64,000 bases of DNA. Origin: CAMDHY01 sp046156265 (GTDB taxonomy: Bacteria > Pseudomonadota > Alphaproteobacteria > Rhizobiales > Segnochrobactraceae). Numbering within the stretch: the stretch's first letter is position 1; each line of letters begins with the position of its first letter. Below are positions 8,059 through 14,809 of this stretch, in pieces. A model generated the notes under the pieces. That model saw only the letters and a list, made by a program, of their open reading frames with translations, did not search any database and had not been told where the DNA came from. The translations under genes and the position numbers were made by a program. The DNA is taken from NCBI RefSeq assembly GCF_046156265.1, contig NZ_JAWDIR010000022.1, positions 496,001 to 560,000 on the forward strand, in the 5' to 3' direction.

Positions 8059-8937
8059 CTAGGGGAGGAGCGCCGGGCGCGGGCGCAGCGCCGGGCGACG
8101 CAGGAGCCCGCCGTGCGGGCCGACGATGAGGGAGGCGACGTAGAGGAGCCCCGCCGACAGCACGATCGCCGGGGAGGCTGCGAGATGCGCGTGGTAGGAG
8201 GCGAGCAGCCCCGCCGCCGACGAGATTGCGCCGATGAGCACCGCCACGCCGATCTGGCCGGCGAGGGTCGGCGACCAGAAGCTCGCGGCCGCCGCCGGCA
8301 GCATCATCAGCCCGACCACCATGAGGGTGCCGAGCGCCTGGAAGCCGGCGACGAGGTTCAGGACGACGAGGGCGAGGAAGACGATGTGGGCGAGGCCGCC
8401 GCGGCCGCCGACCGAGGCCATGAAGCCGCGGTCGAAGCATTCGCCGACGAGCATCCGGTAGCCGAGCGCCAGGGCGAACAGGGTCGTCGAGGCGACGCCG
8501 GCGACGAGCAGGATCGCCGCGTCATCGAGGGCGAGCACCGAGCCGAAGAGGACGCGCAGGAGGTCGATGTTCGAGCCCTTCAGCGAGATGAGGAGCACGC
8601 CGAGGCCGAGCGAGACGAGATAGAAGGCAGCGAAGCTCGCGTCCTCGCGCAAGGGTGTCGTGCGGGAGACGAGGCCGGCGAGCAGCGCCACCGCCAGCCC
8701 GGCGACGAGGCCGCCGACCGTCATCGCAAAGAGGGAAAGACCGGCGACGAGGTAGCCGACGGCGGCGCCGGGCAGGATGGCGTGGGCCATCGCGTCGCCC
8801 ATCAGGCTCATCCGCCGCTGGATCAGGAAGACGCCGAGCGGTGCCGAGCCGAGCGACAGCGCGAAGCAGCCGACGAGGGCCCGGCGCATGAAGCCGTAGC
8901 TCGCGAACGGACCGACGAGGGCGTCCATCACGGTCAT
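8059..8937 (-). CDS. Zinc ABC transporter permease (ZnuB/AztB-like)
   Basis: A 292-residue ABC-3 family permease with about eight hydrophobic helices. Family signatures are visible: FLIQRRMSLMGDAMAHAILPG near residues 38-58, the coupling loop SGVASTTL-type turn, and FQALGTLMVVGLMMLPAA near 220-237. It forms the membrane channel of the zinc importer with the ATPase at 8934-9686. Its ATG overlaps the ATPase stop (ATGA), indicating translational coupling, and 13 bp separate it from the binding-protein gene. An ATG 9 bp further in is possible but would lose the overlap. Confidence 0.92.
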   Translation of the reverse strand: MTVMDALVGPFASYGFMRRALVGCFALSLGSAPLGVFLIQRRMSLMGDAMAHAILPGAAVGYLVAGLSLFAMTVGGLVAGLAVALLAGLVSRTTPLREDASFAAFYLVSLGLGVLLISLKGSNIDLLRVLFGSVLALDDAAILLVAGVASTTLFALALGYRMLVGECFDRGFMASVGGRGGLAHIVFLALVVLNLVAGFQALGTLMVVGLMMLPAAAASFWSPTLAGQIGVAVLIGAISSAAGLLASYHAHLAASPAIVLSAGLLYVASLIVGPHGGLLRRPALRPRPALLP

Positions 8938-9686
8938 GCCGCGCGGCCTCGCCATCGTGGCCAGCGGGCCGCGGCCGGTCGCGCCGCCGCCACCGCCCGC
9001 GGGCGCTCGGCAGCGATCCGCAACGCCGTATCGGTGTCGTCCCAGACGATGGGCCGGCCGGACAGCACCAGCGTGCGTGGCGCCACCGCCCGCACCAGCG
9101 CGAGGTCGTGCAGGGCGACGACGAGGGTGCGGCCTTCGGCGTGCCAGGTCCGCATCAGGGCGAGCAGGTCCTCGATGGTGCGGGCATCGACGCCGGTGAA
9201 CGGCTCGTCGAGCAGCAGGATCGGCGCGTCCTGCAGGATCAGCCGGGCGAACAGCGCCCGCTGCAGCTGGCCCCCCGAGAGCGCACCGACCGGTCGCTGC
9301 TCGAGACCGGTGAGCCCGACGGCGGCGATTGCCGCGCCGATCGCCGCCTGGCTCTCGTGGCCCATGCGCCGGAACGGCCCCTTCCGCCGCCACAGCCCGA
9401 GGGCGACGACGTCGGCGACGGTGATCGGGAAACCGACGTCGATGTCGGCGCGCTGCGGCAGGTAGGCGATGTCGCGGCGAACCGCCCCCTCGACCGTGAT
9501 CCGGCCGGCGGCCAGCGGCACGGCGCCGACGATCGCCTTGACGAGGCTCGACTTGCCGCCGCCGTTCGGGCCGACGAGGGCGGTGAAGCTGCCGGCCTCG
9601 AAGCGCCCGGTGACGCCCTCGACGGCGAAGCCCTGGCGATAGGCGACCCCGACGTCGTCGAGGAGGACGGAAGCGGGGGTCACCAT
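8934..9686 (-). CDS. Zinc ABC transporter ATP-binding protein (ZnuC/AztA-like)
   Basis: A 250-residue ABC ATPase. It has Walker A GPNGGGKSS near residues 37-45, the Q-loop in YLPQRADI, the signature LSGGQLQR, Walker B ILLLDEPFTGVD and the switch His in VALHDLAL. It energises the permease encoded directly downstream. The ATG at 9686 is chosen because it overlaps the stop of the small membrane-protein gene by 7 bp and gives a normal ABC N-terminus; longer in-frame extensions run into that gene. It belongs to a tightly packed, probably Zur-regulated operon. Confidence 0.93.
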   Translation of the reverse strand: MVTPASVLLDDVGVAYRQGFAVEGVTGRFEAGSFTALVGPNGGGKSSLVKAIVGAVPLAAGRITVEGAVRRDIAYLPQRADIDVGFPITVADVVALGLWRRKGPFRRMGHESQAAIGAAIAAVGLTGLEQRPVGALSGGQLQRALFARLILQDAPILLLDEPFTGVDARTIEDLLALMRTWHAEGRTLVVALHDLALVRAVAPRTLVLSGRPIVWDDTDTALRIAAERPRAVAAARPAAARWPRWRGRAA

Positions 9687-9805
9687 GCCACCACTCCGAA
9701 CCAGTCGAGCGCCCAGGCGACGGCGAGCCAGACGACGGCATTGAGACCGACGGCGAGGAGGAGCCGGCTCCAGACGGAGGAGGCGATCAGGGCGGAGGTG
9801 CTCAT
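9680..9805 (-). CDS. 41-residue single-span membrane protein in the zinc operon
   Basis: A small open frame in the zinc operon. It encodes MSTSALIASSVWSRLLLAVG followed by a strongly hydrophobic, Trp-rich tail ending in DWFGVVAW, so nearly the whole product is one membrane helix. Its stop overlaps the ATPase start by 7 bp and it begins 66 bp after the TolB-like gene, the pattern of a real, translationally coupled gene. I do not recognise a family. It might help assemble the permease or anchor the TolB-like protein. The start is uncertain, since an in-frame ATG further upstream would overlap the end of the TolB-like gene. Confidence 0.5.
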   Translation of the reverse strand: MSTSALIASSVWSRLLLAVGLNAVVWLAVAWALDWFGVVAW

Positions 9806-9870
9806 GGCGAGGATCCGGTCGACGGGGCCGGCCGGCGCCCGGCGGCGGGAAGCGCCGCTTGCTCGGCTGC

Positions 9871-10803
9871 TCATTCGGCGTGGATCCGCCCGGTCCACAC
9901 CGGGGTGCGGCCCTCGCCGACGAAGCGCACTGCGCCGCTGTCGAGATCGACGACGTGGATGCCACCGGTGGCGACGCGGCGGTCGGACTGGAAGACCAGC
10001 ATGGCGCCGTCCGGCGACCAGTCGGGCGACAGGTCCGAGGCCTTGCCGCGCGTCGCCCGCTTCAGGCGGTTCGAGGACGGCGTGAAGACGTAGAGGTCAC
10101 CGCCCGCGGCGAAGGCGATCTGCCGGCCGTCCGGCGACCAGCGCGGCCCGTCGATGCTCGCCGGCGCCGCCGGGCCGAAGTCGTGGGGCTGCCTGCGGCC
10201 CTCGGCGAGGCGGGCGAGGCGGAACGGGAACAGCGACCCGACGCGGCGATTGGTCTGCAGCACGATGGTGCCGTTGATGGGCGACGGATCAGGCGCCACA
10301 TCGAAGGAGCCGGCGCGGTCCGGCTTGGTCAGCTGCGTCTCGGTGCGGTCGTCGACGCGGACGCTCCAGAGGCCGAAGCCGGCGGTGAAGTCGCCGCGCT
10401 GGAAGACGATGGTCTTGCCGTCGGCCGTGAAGGCCGGCCGCTGGTCCTCGGCCGGGTTGCGGGTCAGCCGGCGCACCTTCAGCTTGTCCGGCCGGATGAT
10501 GTAGATTTCCGGGTCCTCGTGCGGCGGCCGGCGGCTGTTGAAGGCGATCCAGCGCCCGTCCGGCGACCATGACGGCGCCCGGTCCGGCCCTGCGTTCTCG
10601 GTGACGCGGCGCTCGACACCGCTGGCGAGATCGCGGATGTAGATCTCGTCCTGGCCGCTGCGGTCGGAGACGAAGGCGAGGGTGCCGGAAAGGTCGTCCG
10701 CCGCCGCGGGACCCCCGACCGCCGCCAGAGCGACCGCCGCCGCCATCATCCGCACGCAAGGCCCCAGGCCTGCGAACCACCGAACCGACACCGAACTGAC
10801 CAC
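9871..10803 (-). CDS. Periplasmic TolB-like PD40 beta-propeller, first gene of the zinc operon
   Basis: A protein of about 310 residues. A signal peptide ends near AAVGGPAAADD and is followed by repeated WD40-like PD40 blades: APSWSPDGRWIAFNS, RPAFTADGKTIVFQR, GPRWSPDGRQIAFAA and SPDWSPDGAMLVFQS. It resembles the propeller half of TolB but stands alone, with no Pal or Tol genes nearby. It is the first gene after a Zur box and leads the zinc importer genes. Starts at GTG 10806/10803 (GAGG upstream) or ATG 10749 are preferred over ATG 10839, which would lie inside the Zur box. It could be a periplasmic accessory to zinc capture; that role is inferred only from position. Confidence 0.75.
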   Translation of the reverse strand: MVSSVSVRWFAGLGPCVRMMAAAVALAAVGGPAAADDLSGTLAFVSDRSGQDEIYIRDLASGVERRVTENAGPDRAPSWSPDGRWIAFNSRRPPHEDPEIYIIRPDKLKVRRLTRNPAEDQRPAFTADGKTIVFQRGDFTAGFGLWSVRVDDRTETQLTKPDRAGSFDVAPDPSPINGTIVLQTNRRVGSLFPFRLARLAEGRRQPHDFGPAAPASIDGPRWSPDGRQIAFAAGGDLYVFTPSSNRLKRATRGKASDLSPDWSPDGAMLVFQSDRRVATGGIHVVDLDSGAVRFVGEGRTPVWTGRIHAE

Positions 10804-10824
10804 CACCGCCTCACTGATTGCAAC

Positions 10825-10837
10825 GTTATAACATAAC
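10825..10837 (-). promoter_or_regulatory. Zur box upstream of the zinc-uptake operon
   Basis: GTTAT-AAC-ATAAC is a perfect 5-3-5 dyad matching the core of the Zur operator (GTTATNNNATAAC). It lies in an otherwise GC-rich region, just upstream of the operon that encodes the zinc ABC importer and COG0523 GTPase. On the minus strand it contains TATAAC, a plausible -10 element, so zinc-loaded Zur would block RNA polymerase. Its place also argues that translation of the TolB-like protein starts further downstream. Confidence 0.85.
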
Positions 10838-11175
10838 ATCGCGTAGCAGGCGGAGGAGCGGGGCGCAAGATTGGCGGACGCGGTTCCGGGGGATGACTGC
10901 GGCCCTGCGTGCCGGTGTTTTCTGGCAGGGACCGGGGCCACTCCGCGCGCCGACGGGCGGGGATTCCGGCGGCATCTCACGGGTGGGCGATCAGTCGTCC
11001 CGCTCCCGCCCTGGTCGCAGTGCGACGATGCGCCGTTCTGCGGCCGGCGCATCGTGCTGGGTGGGGCGAGTCGATGATCACGACGGGCGGGGCGCTCCCG
11101 CCACGGCGAGAGAGCGCCCCGCCGATCTGAGCCGACGGCGCGGACCTTCAGGCGCGGGGCGTCGCCCGCGGGTCG
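10838..11175. other. Intergenic gap between the PCu(A)C-like and zinc-operon genes
   Basis: About 340 bp without a convincing gene. Apart from the hairpin at 11086-11123 I see only GC-rich sequence, with weak open frames that lack coding character. Confidence 0.5.
11086..11123 (-). terminator. Strong hairpin after the riboswitch-controlled gene
   Basis: GGCGGGGCGCTC (11086-11097) and GAGCGCCCCGCC (11112-11123) pair perfectly over 12 bp around a 14-nt loop, about 50 bp beyond the stop of the minus-strand gene at 11176. There is no U-run. It probably marks the transcript end before the Zur-controlled operon. Confidence 0.5.
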
Positions 11176-11700
11176 TCAGGTTGCCGGCTTGGCCTCTTCG
11201 GCATGATCGTGGTCGCCCTCGTGGCCGTGCGGCTCCTCGATCTCGACCTCGACTTCGACCGTCCCGGCCTTGGCGAACTCCAGCACCATGTCGAAGTGCT
11301 GGCCTCCCTCGAGAGGACGCTGAACGTTGTCGAGCACGAGGGTGATGCCGCCGCGCTGGAAGGTCAGCGTCTGGCCGGCGGCGATCTCCACCGCCGGGAT
11401 CTCGCGCACCGACAGCGCGCCATCGGCGCCAAGCACCGGCGCCTCGAACTTGCCGGCGTCGGAGAACGTCGTCTTCACGCCGACGAGGCGGTCGGCTTCG
11501 GTGCCGGTGTTGCGGATGGTCAGGTAGACCGGCACCGCGTCGGCGGTCTTGCCCACTTCCTCGGTCCACAGGTGGCTCACCTGCAGCGCCCCGGCGGAGA
11601 AGATCTCGCCGTCGTGGTGGGCGAGGGCGGGCACGGCAAACAGCAAAGCGGCGAGCGCCGCCGACTTCAGGACACGCATGGTCACTCCTTGCGGGGGCAC
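11176..11700 (-). CDS. PCu(A)C-fold exported protein lacking copper ligands, His-rich ends, under a B12 riboswitch
   Basis: A 174-residue exported protein. The signal peptide ends in ALAHHDGE, leaving a His-His N-terminus, and the body aligns with the PCu(A)C fold (VYLTIRNTGTEADRLVGVKT, EIPAVEIAAGQTLTFQRGG, LVLDNVQRPLEGG). The His/Met copper ligands are gone: the usual HxM...HLM positions read KFEAPV and ITLVLD. A His/Asp tail (HGHEGDHDH) has been added instead. A cobalamin riboswitch precedes the gene, so expression should fall when B12 is plentiful. A periplasmic cobalt-binding or cobalt-delivery role fits these facts but is inference. It is transcribed alone; a hairpin follows it. Confidence 0.75.
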   Translation of the reverse strand: MPPQGVTMRVLKSAALAALLFAVPALAHHDGEIFSAGALQVSHLWTEEVGKTADAVPVYLTIRNTGTEADRLVGVKTTFSDAGKFEAPVLGADGALSVREIPAVEIAAGQTLTFQRGGITLVLDNVQRPLEGGQHFDMVLEFAKAGTVEVEVEIEEPHGHEGDHDHAEEAKPAT

Positions 11701-11721
11701 TCCCGCCCCCTTTCGGGTTGC

Positions 11722-11915
11722 ACGTGCGTGACGGCAGGTCTCCTGGCTCGCGGGTCATCGCCCTCGGTGTCCAGCCTTCCCGGGCCTTGCGGCCCAGTGG
11801 CTCTGGACGGGCTCACCGCTGACAGTTGCGGGAACAGCGCCGGACTCTCACCGGCTTCCCTCTTGGCCCCGAATCCGGGGACCGCCACGCCCCCAGAGCC
11901 TACAACCGCTCGCCT
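11722..11915 (-). promoter_or_regulatory. Cobalamin (AdoCbl) riboswitch
   Basis: Read on the minus strand, this leader contains the diagnostic cobalamin riboswitch blocks in order: GAAGCCGGTGAGAGTCCGGC, then GCTGTTCCCGCAACTGTCA (the conserved CCCGCAACTGT core), the variable P7-P10 stems (GGGCCGCAAGGCCC hairpin), and finally GCCAGGAGACCTGCC (the B12-box side). The boundaries are approximate. It ends about 25 nt before the ATG of the PCu(A)C-fold gene at 11700, so it probably controls translation initiation, or terminates early, in response to adenosylcobalamin. Confidence 0.93.
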
Positions 11916-11954
11916 GGTGGCGACAATGCCAGGCACTTTTGCCTGCTCTGACAT

Positions 11955-11986
11955 AAAAACGGCCGGCGGGTCGCCCCGCCGGCCGT
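11955..11986 (-). terminator. Intrinsic terminator of the suyAB operon
   Basis: On the minus strand, a 12-bp perfect GC stem (ACGGCCGGCGGG and CCCGCCGGCCGT on the plus strand, 11959-11986) with a 4-nt loop is followed by a run of five T residues (11955-11959). It lies about 80 bp after the suyB stop and just upstream of the riboswitch leader, separating the two transcripts. Confidence 0.85.
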
Positions 11987-12066
11987 CGGTCTCGAAGCTC
12001 GTGAGAAAGGGAGGGGCGGCTCCCGCCGGTCCCCTCCCCGCCCCCGCAAATCAGGCGCTGCGCAGA

Positions 12067-13245
12067 TCAGGCGCTGCGATAGAGCTTGGTCATCACGAAC
12101 TCGCGGTGGCCGAGGGCCTCCGCGGCGGTGAGGCGGCCATTCGCCGTGCGGATGACCATGTCGATCAGCTTGTCGCCGGCCGCCTCGATCGTCAGTTCCC
12201 GGCGCAGGATGCCGGAGACGTCGACGTCCATGTGCTCGGGCATCGTGCGGATCGTGCGCGGGTTGCCGGTGATCTTCACCACCGGCACGATCGGGTTGCC
12301 GATGACGTTGCCCTGGCCGGTCGGGAAGGTGTGGACGACGTAGCCCGCGGCGCCCATCAGGGTCACGCATTCGGCAGCCGCCGACGACGTGTCCATGAAA
12401 TAGAGGCCCGGGCCCTTCGCCGGCTCTTCCGCCGGGCCGAGGGCGTCGAGATAGGTGCAGGTGCGGCCGATCTTCTCGAGGTTGCCGAGCGCCTTCTCCT
12501 CGATGGTGGTCAGGCCACCCTCGATGTTGCCCTTGGTCGGCTGCGAGTCCGACAGGTCATCGGTCTTATGGGCCTCGATGACGTCGTCCTGGTAGGACTT
12601 CCACATCTTGTACCACTTCTCCGCGATCTCGGGCGACGCCGCCCGCTTCTTGCAGAGATGCTCGGCACCGGTGATCTCGGAGGTCTCGCCGAAGACGCCG
12701 TAGATGCCGTGCGGGATCAGCTTGTCGTACATGTTGCCGACCGTCGGGCACGAGGCGAGGCCGGTCGTCGTGTCGGACTCGCCGCACTTCGTCGACACCC
12801 ACAGGTCGGCGATCGGGCACTCCTCGCGCTGCAGCTCGGACGCCCACTGCACGTATTCCTTCGCGCGGTAGGAGGCCGAGGCGATGGTGGCGATGTCGCC
12901 GTGCTGCTCGATCCAGAAGCCCGACACCGGCTTGCCGGTCTTGGCGATGCCCTCGACGACGCGGTTCGTCCAGTTCGGCTCGATGCCGATGACGATGACG
13001 GCGGCGACGTTCGGGTTCGAGCCGGTGCCGATGAGGGTGCGGAAGTGCAGATCGAGGTCGGCGCCGAACTGCAGACGCCCGTAGGCGTGCGGCAGGGCCA
13101 TCGTCCCCTTGATGTTGTTGGCCACCGCCTCGCAGGCGGCGTTCGACAGGTCGTCGAGGGGGAGCAGGATCACGTGGTTGCGGACGCCGACGCGCCCGTT
13201 CTCGCGGCGCCAGCCCTGGAACGTCAGATTGCCGTAGTCGGCCAT
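12067..13245 (-). CDS. suyB: (2R)-sulfolactate sulfo-lyase subunit beta (UxaA family)
   Basis: A 392-residue protein of the UxaA altronate/galactarate dehydratase superfamily. It matches the SuyB subgroup as I recall it: VRNHVILLPLDDLSNAACEA near residues 21-40, TKCGESDTTTGLASCPTVGN around 179-198, DSQPTKGNIEGGLTTIEEKA and HTFPTGQGNVIGNPIVPV. SuyAB splits (R)-3-sulfolactate into pyruvate and sulfite. The Cys and Gln/Glu residues of these blocks form the iron-dependent site in relatives. The start has AGGAGAA 7 nt upstream; suyA lies 11 bp upstream and is co-transcribed. The sulfite oxidase genes soeABC nearby support this reaction over a sugar-acid dehydratase. A related sulfonate or hydroxyacid substrate cannot be excluded. 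Confidence 0.82.
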   Translation of the reverse strand: MADYGNLTFQGWRRENGRVGVRNHVILLPLDDLSNAACEAVANNIKGTMALPHAYGRLQFGADLDLHFRTLIGTGSNPNVAAVIVIGIEPNWTNRVVEGIAKTGKPVSGFWIEQHGDIATIASASYRAKEYVQWASELQREECPIADLWVSTKCGESDTTTGLASCPTVGNMYDKLIPHGIYGVFGETSEITGAEHLCKKRAASPEIAEKWYKMWKSYQDDVIEAHKTDDLSDSQPTKGNIEGGLTTIEEKALGNLEKIGRTCTYLDALGPAEEPAKGPGLYFMDTSSAAAECVTLMGAAGYVVHTFPTGQGNVIGNPIVPVVKITGNPRTIRTMPEHMDVDVSGILRRELTIEAAGDKLIDMVIRTANGRLTAAEALGHREFVMTKLYRSA

Positions 13246-13256
13246 GGCCGTTCTCC

Positions 13257-13544
13257 TCACCAGCGCTTGGTCTTGAGATTGTGGGTGTGGACGTGACCGC
13301 CCTTGGCGACATCCGCGACGATCTTGCCGACGTCCTCGCCGTACTTCACCGCCGTATCGCCGGCGACGAGGTCCTTCAGCGCCACCTTGTGGCCGATCGG
13401 GATGTCGGCGTTGACGGTCATCGTGAAGGAGGTGTCGTTCTCGGTGATGACGCAGAAGGCTTCCGTGCCGGCCTTCAGGCCCTCGACCACCACCACGCCG
13501 ACATTGTCGTGCGGGCCGTGGACGAGAAGTTGGGGAATGCTCAT
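13257..13544 (-). CDS. suyA: (2R)-sulfolactate sulfo-lyase subunit alpha (SAF domain)
   Basis: A 95-residue SAF-domain protein, corresponding to the N-terminal small domain of altronate dehydratase (UxaA) encoded as a separate subunit. Recognisable parts are LLVHGPHDNVGVVVVEGLKA near residues 6-25, ADIPIGHKVALKDLVAGD in the centre and the C-terminal HVHTHNLKTKRW. It completes the active site of SuyB, whose gene begins 11 bp downstream. It is the first gene of the suyAB operon and starts 60 bp from a perfect 12-bp palindrome that is probably the operator of the divergent GntR gene. Confidence 0.82.
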   Translation of the reverse strand: MSIPQLLVHGPHDNVGVVVVEGLKAGTEAFCVITENDTSFTMTVNADIPIGHKVALKDLVAGDTAVKYGEDVGKIVADVAKGGHVHTHNLKTKRW

Positions 13545-13604
13545 GGTCCGTTCGCTCCCGGATGTGCGGGCCGGCCGGTCGTAACGACGGGCTCGACGTA
13601 AAGG

Positions 13605-13616
13605 TCTTATATAAGA
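13605..13616. promoter_or_regulatory. Palindromic GntR-type operator between suyA and its regulator
   Basis: TCTTATATAAGA is a perfect 12-bp palindrome in the AT-rich centre of the divergent 149-bp spacer between suyA (13544) and the GntR/HutC regulator (13694). HutC-subfamily repressors commonly bind short AT-rich palindromes of this kind. Its place over the likely promoter core on both strands suggests control of both genes. Confidence 0.65.
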
Positions 13617-13693
13617 TACATGACGCGTGTCCACTGCTAACGGTGGGGCGTGCTCCGCTTCGTCGCGGGGCGACACGGAGGTCGAGGTCGGGC

Positions 13694-14443
13694 ATGGCGG
13701 ACGGGCGGGACGGCGGCGGCGCGGGGACGGCGGGGAGCATCGGCTTCCGCCCGCTCTACCAGCAGATCCGCGACGTGCTGGTGCAGCGCATCGCCGACGG
13801 CCGCCTGCAGCCGGGCGAGATGCTGCCGAGCGAGATGCAGCTCGCCTCCGAGCTCGGCGTCAGCCAGGGCACCGTCCGCAAGGCGCTCGACGCGATGACG
13901 GCGGAGCGCCTCCTGGTGCGCCGCCAGGGCCGCGGCACCTTCGTCGCCGAGCACGACGAGACGCGCATCCTCTTCCAGTTCTTCAAGCTGGTGCCGGACG
14001 ACGGCGCCCGCTCCTTCCCCGACAGCGAGGTGCTGTCGGTGGTGTCCGCCATGGCCGAGCCCGCGGAGCGCGAGCGCCTGGCGCTCGAAGAGAGCGCGAC
14101 GGTGGTGCGCATCCGCCGCCTGCGCCGGCTCGCCGGGGTGCCGGTGATCGTCGAGGACGTGGTCGTGCCGGAGGCGATGGTCGAGGGCCTCGCGGCGATG
14201 GAGCCGCCTAACAACCTCTACGGCCTCTATGCCGGCCGCTTCGGCGTCACCATCGGCCGCGCCCAGGAGCGGCTGAAGGCGGTGGCGCTGACGGCGGAGG
14301 ATGCCGCGCTGCTCGGCGTGGCGACGGGCACGCCGGCGCTGGAGATCGACCGCCTCGCCATCGCCCTCGACGACCGCCGCGCCGAATGGCGCCTGTCGCG
14401 CTGCCTGACGGAGCACGTGCACTATCTGAGCGATCTGCGGTGA
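13694..14443 (+). CDS. GntR-family (HutC-type) regulator, probable suyAB repressor
   Basis: A 249-residue regulator. The GntR winged helix occupies residues 20-88 (PLYQQIRDVLVQRIADGRLQ, PGEMLPSEMQLASELGVSQG, TVRKALDAMTAERLLVRRQG), followed by a UTRA effector domain (ETRILFQFFKLVPDDG, LRRLAGVPVIVEDVVVP, NNLYGLYAGRFGVTI). HutC-type repressors release DNA on binding a pathway substrate. It is divergent from suyAB across a spacer holding a perfect palindrome, so it most likely represses suyAB in the absence of sulfolactate or a related compound. The ligand is inferred from context. Confidence 0.88.
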   Translation: MADGRDGGGAGTAGSIGFRPLYQQIRDVLVQRIADGRLQPGEMLPSEMQLASELGVSQGTVRKALDAMTAERLLVRRQGRGTFVAEHDETRILFQFFKLVPDDGARSFPDSEVLSVVSAMAEPAERERLALEESATVVRIRRLRRLAGVPVIVEDVVVPEAMVEGLAAMEPPNNLYGLYAGRFGVTIGRAQERLKAVALTAEDAALLGVATGTPALEIDRLAIALDDRRAEWRLSRCLTEHVHYLSDLR

Positions 14444-14577
14444 GGGTTGGTCTGCGGGGGTGAGGGCCCTTGGGGAAAGCGACGGCGGTGAGAGGCGTTG
14501 GGGAGGCTGCCCGACCCCACAAGCCAGCCCCATGCTCGTCGCGGAAGCGGCCAAAACCACAAGCCAACCCCCAACCT

Positions 14578-14671
14578 CGTCATGGCCCGGCTTGACCGGG
14601 CCATCCATCCACCCGGAGACGGCGGAGGTCTGCGCTCGCGATGGATCGCCCGGTCAAGCCGGGCGATGACG
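14578..14671. repeat. Twin-hairpin REP-like intergenic element
   Basis: Two 31-bp arms (14578-14608 and 14641-14671) face each other across 32 bp and match except at two positions. Each arm is itself a hairpin around CTTGA: ATGGCCCGG/CCGGGCCAT in the left arm, ATCGCCCGG/CCGGGCGAT in the right. The two differences are compensatory, so both 9-bp stems stay perfect. This is the architecture of a bacterial interspersed REP pair. Other copies are expected elsewhere in the genome, but none was seen in this window. Confidence 0.75.
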
Positions 14672-14700
14672 GAGTGAAAGGTTGGAGGGCGTGTTCTCGC

Positions 14701-14767
14701 CGCCGCCTGCCGGCGGCGTCACCCCGCCCCGGCGACCTGCGGTCGCCGACCCGCCCCCTCAAGGGGC
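14701..14767 (-). terminator. Cluster of three hairpins after soeC
   Basis: Three consecutive stems: CGCCGCC/GGCGGCG (14701-14718), GGCGACC/GGTCGCC (14731-14747) and GCCCC/GGGGC (14753-14767). They follow the end of the soe operon on the minus strand. There is no U-run. They could end or protect the soe mRNA, or belong to a dispersed GC-rich repeat. Confidence 0.4.
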
Positions 14768-14809
14768 AGGTGGTTGGTAGTGCCAAACCGAGAGGGATTG
14801 CTCCGCCCC

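Larger units (their letters stand above)
14444..14809. other. Gene-free spacer with repeat elements
   Basis: This 366-bp gap between the convergent GntR and soeC genes has no credible coding frame. It holds two imperfect direct copies of a CCACAAGCC-containing segment (about 14518 and 14558), the twin-hairpin repeat at 14578-14671 and a group of three small hairpins at 14701-14767. Confidence 0.6.

Noticed and set aside
9871..10803. Assignment of the TolB-like protein as AztD
   Set aside because: AztD is also a periplasmic propeller in zinc systems, but this protein has clear PD40 SPDG blades typical of TolB and no His-rich N-terminal segment, so only a TolB-like label is supported.
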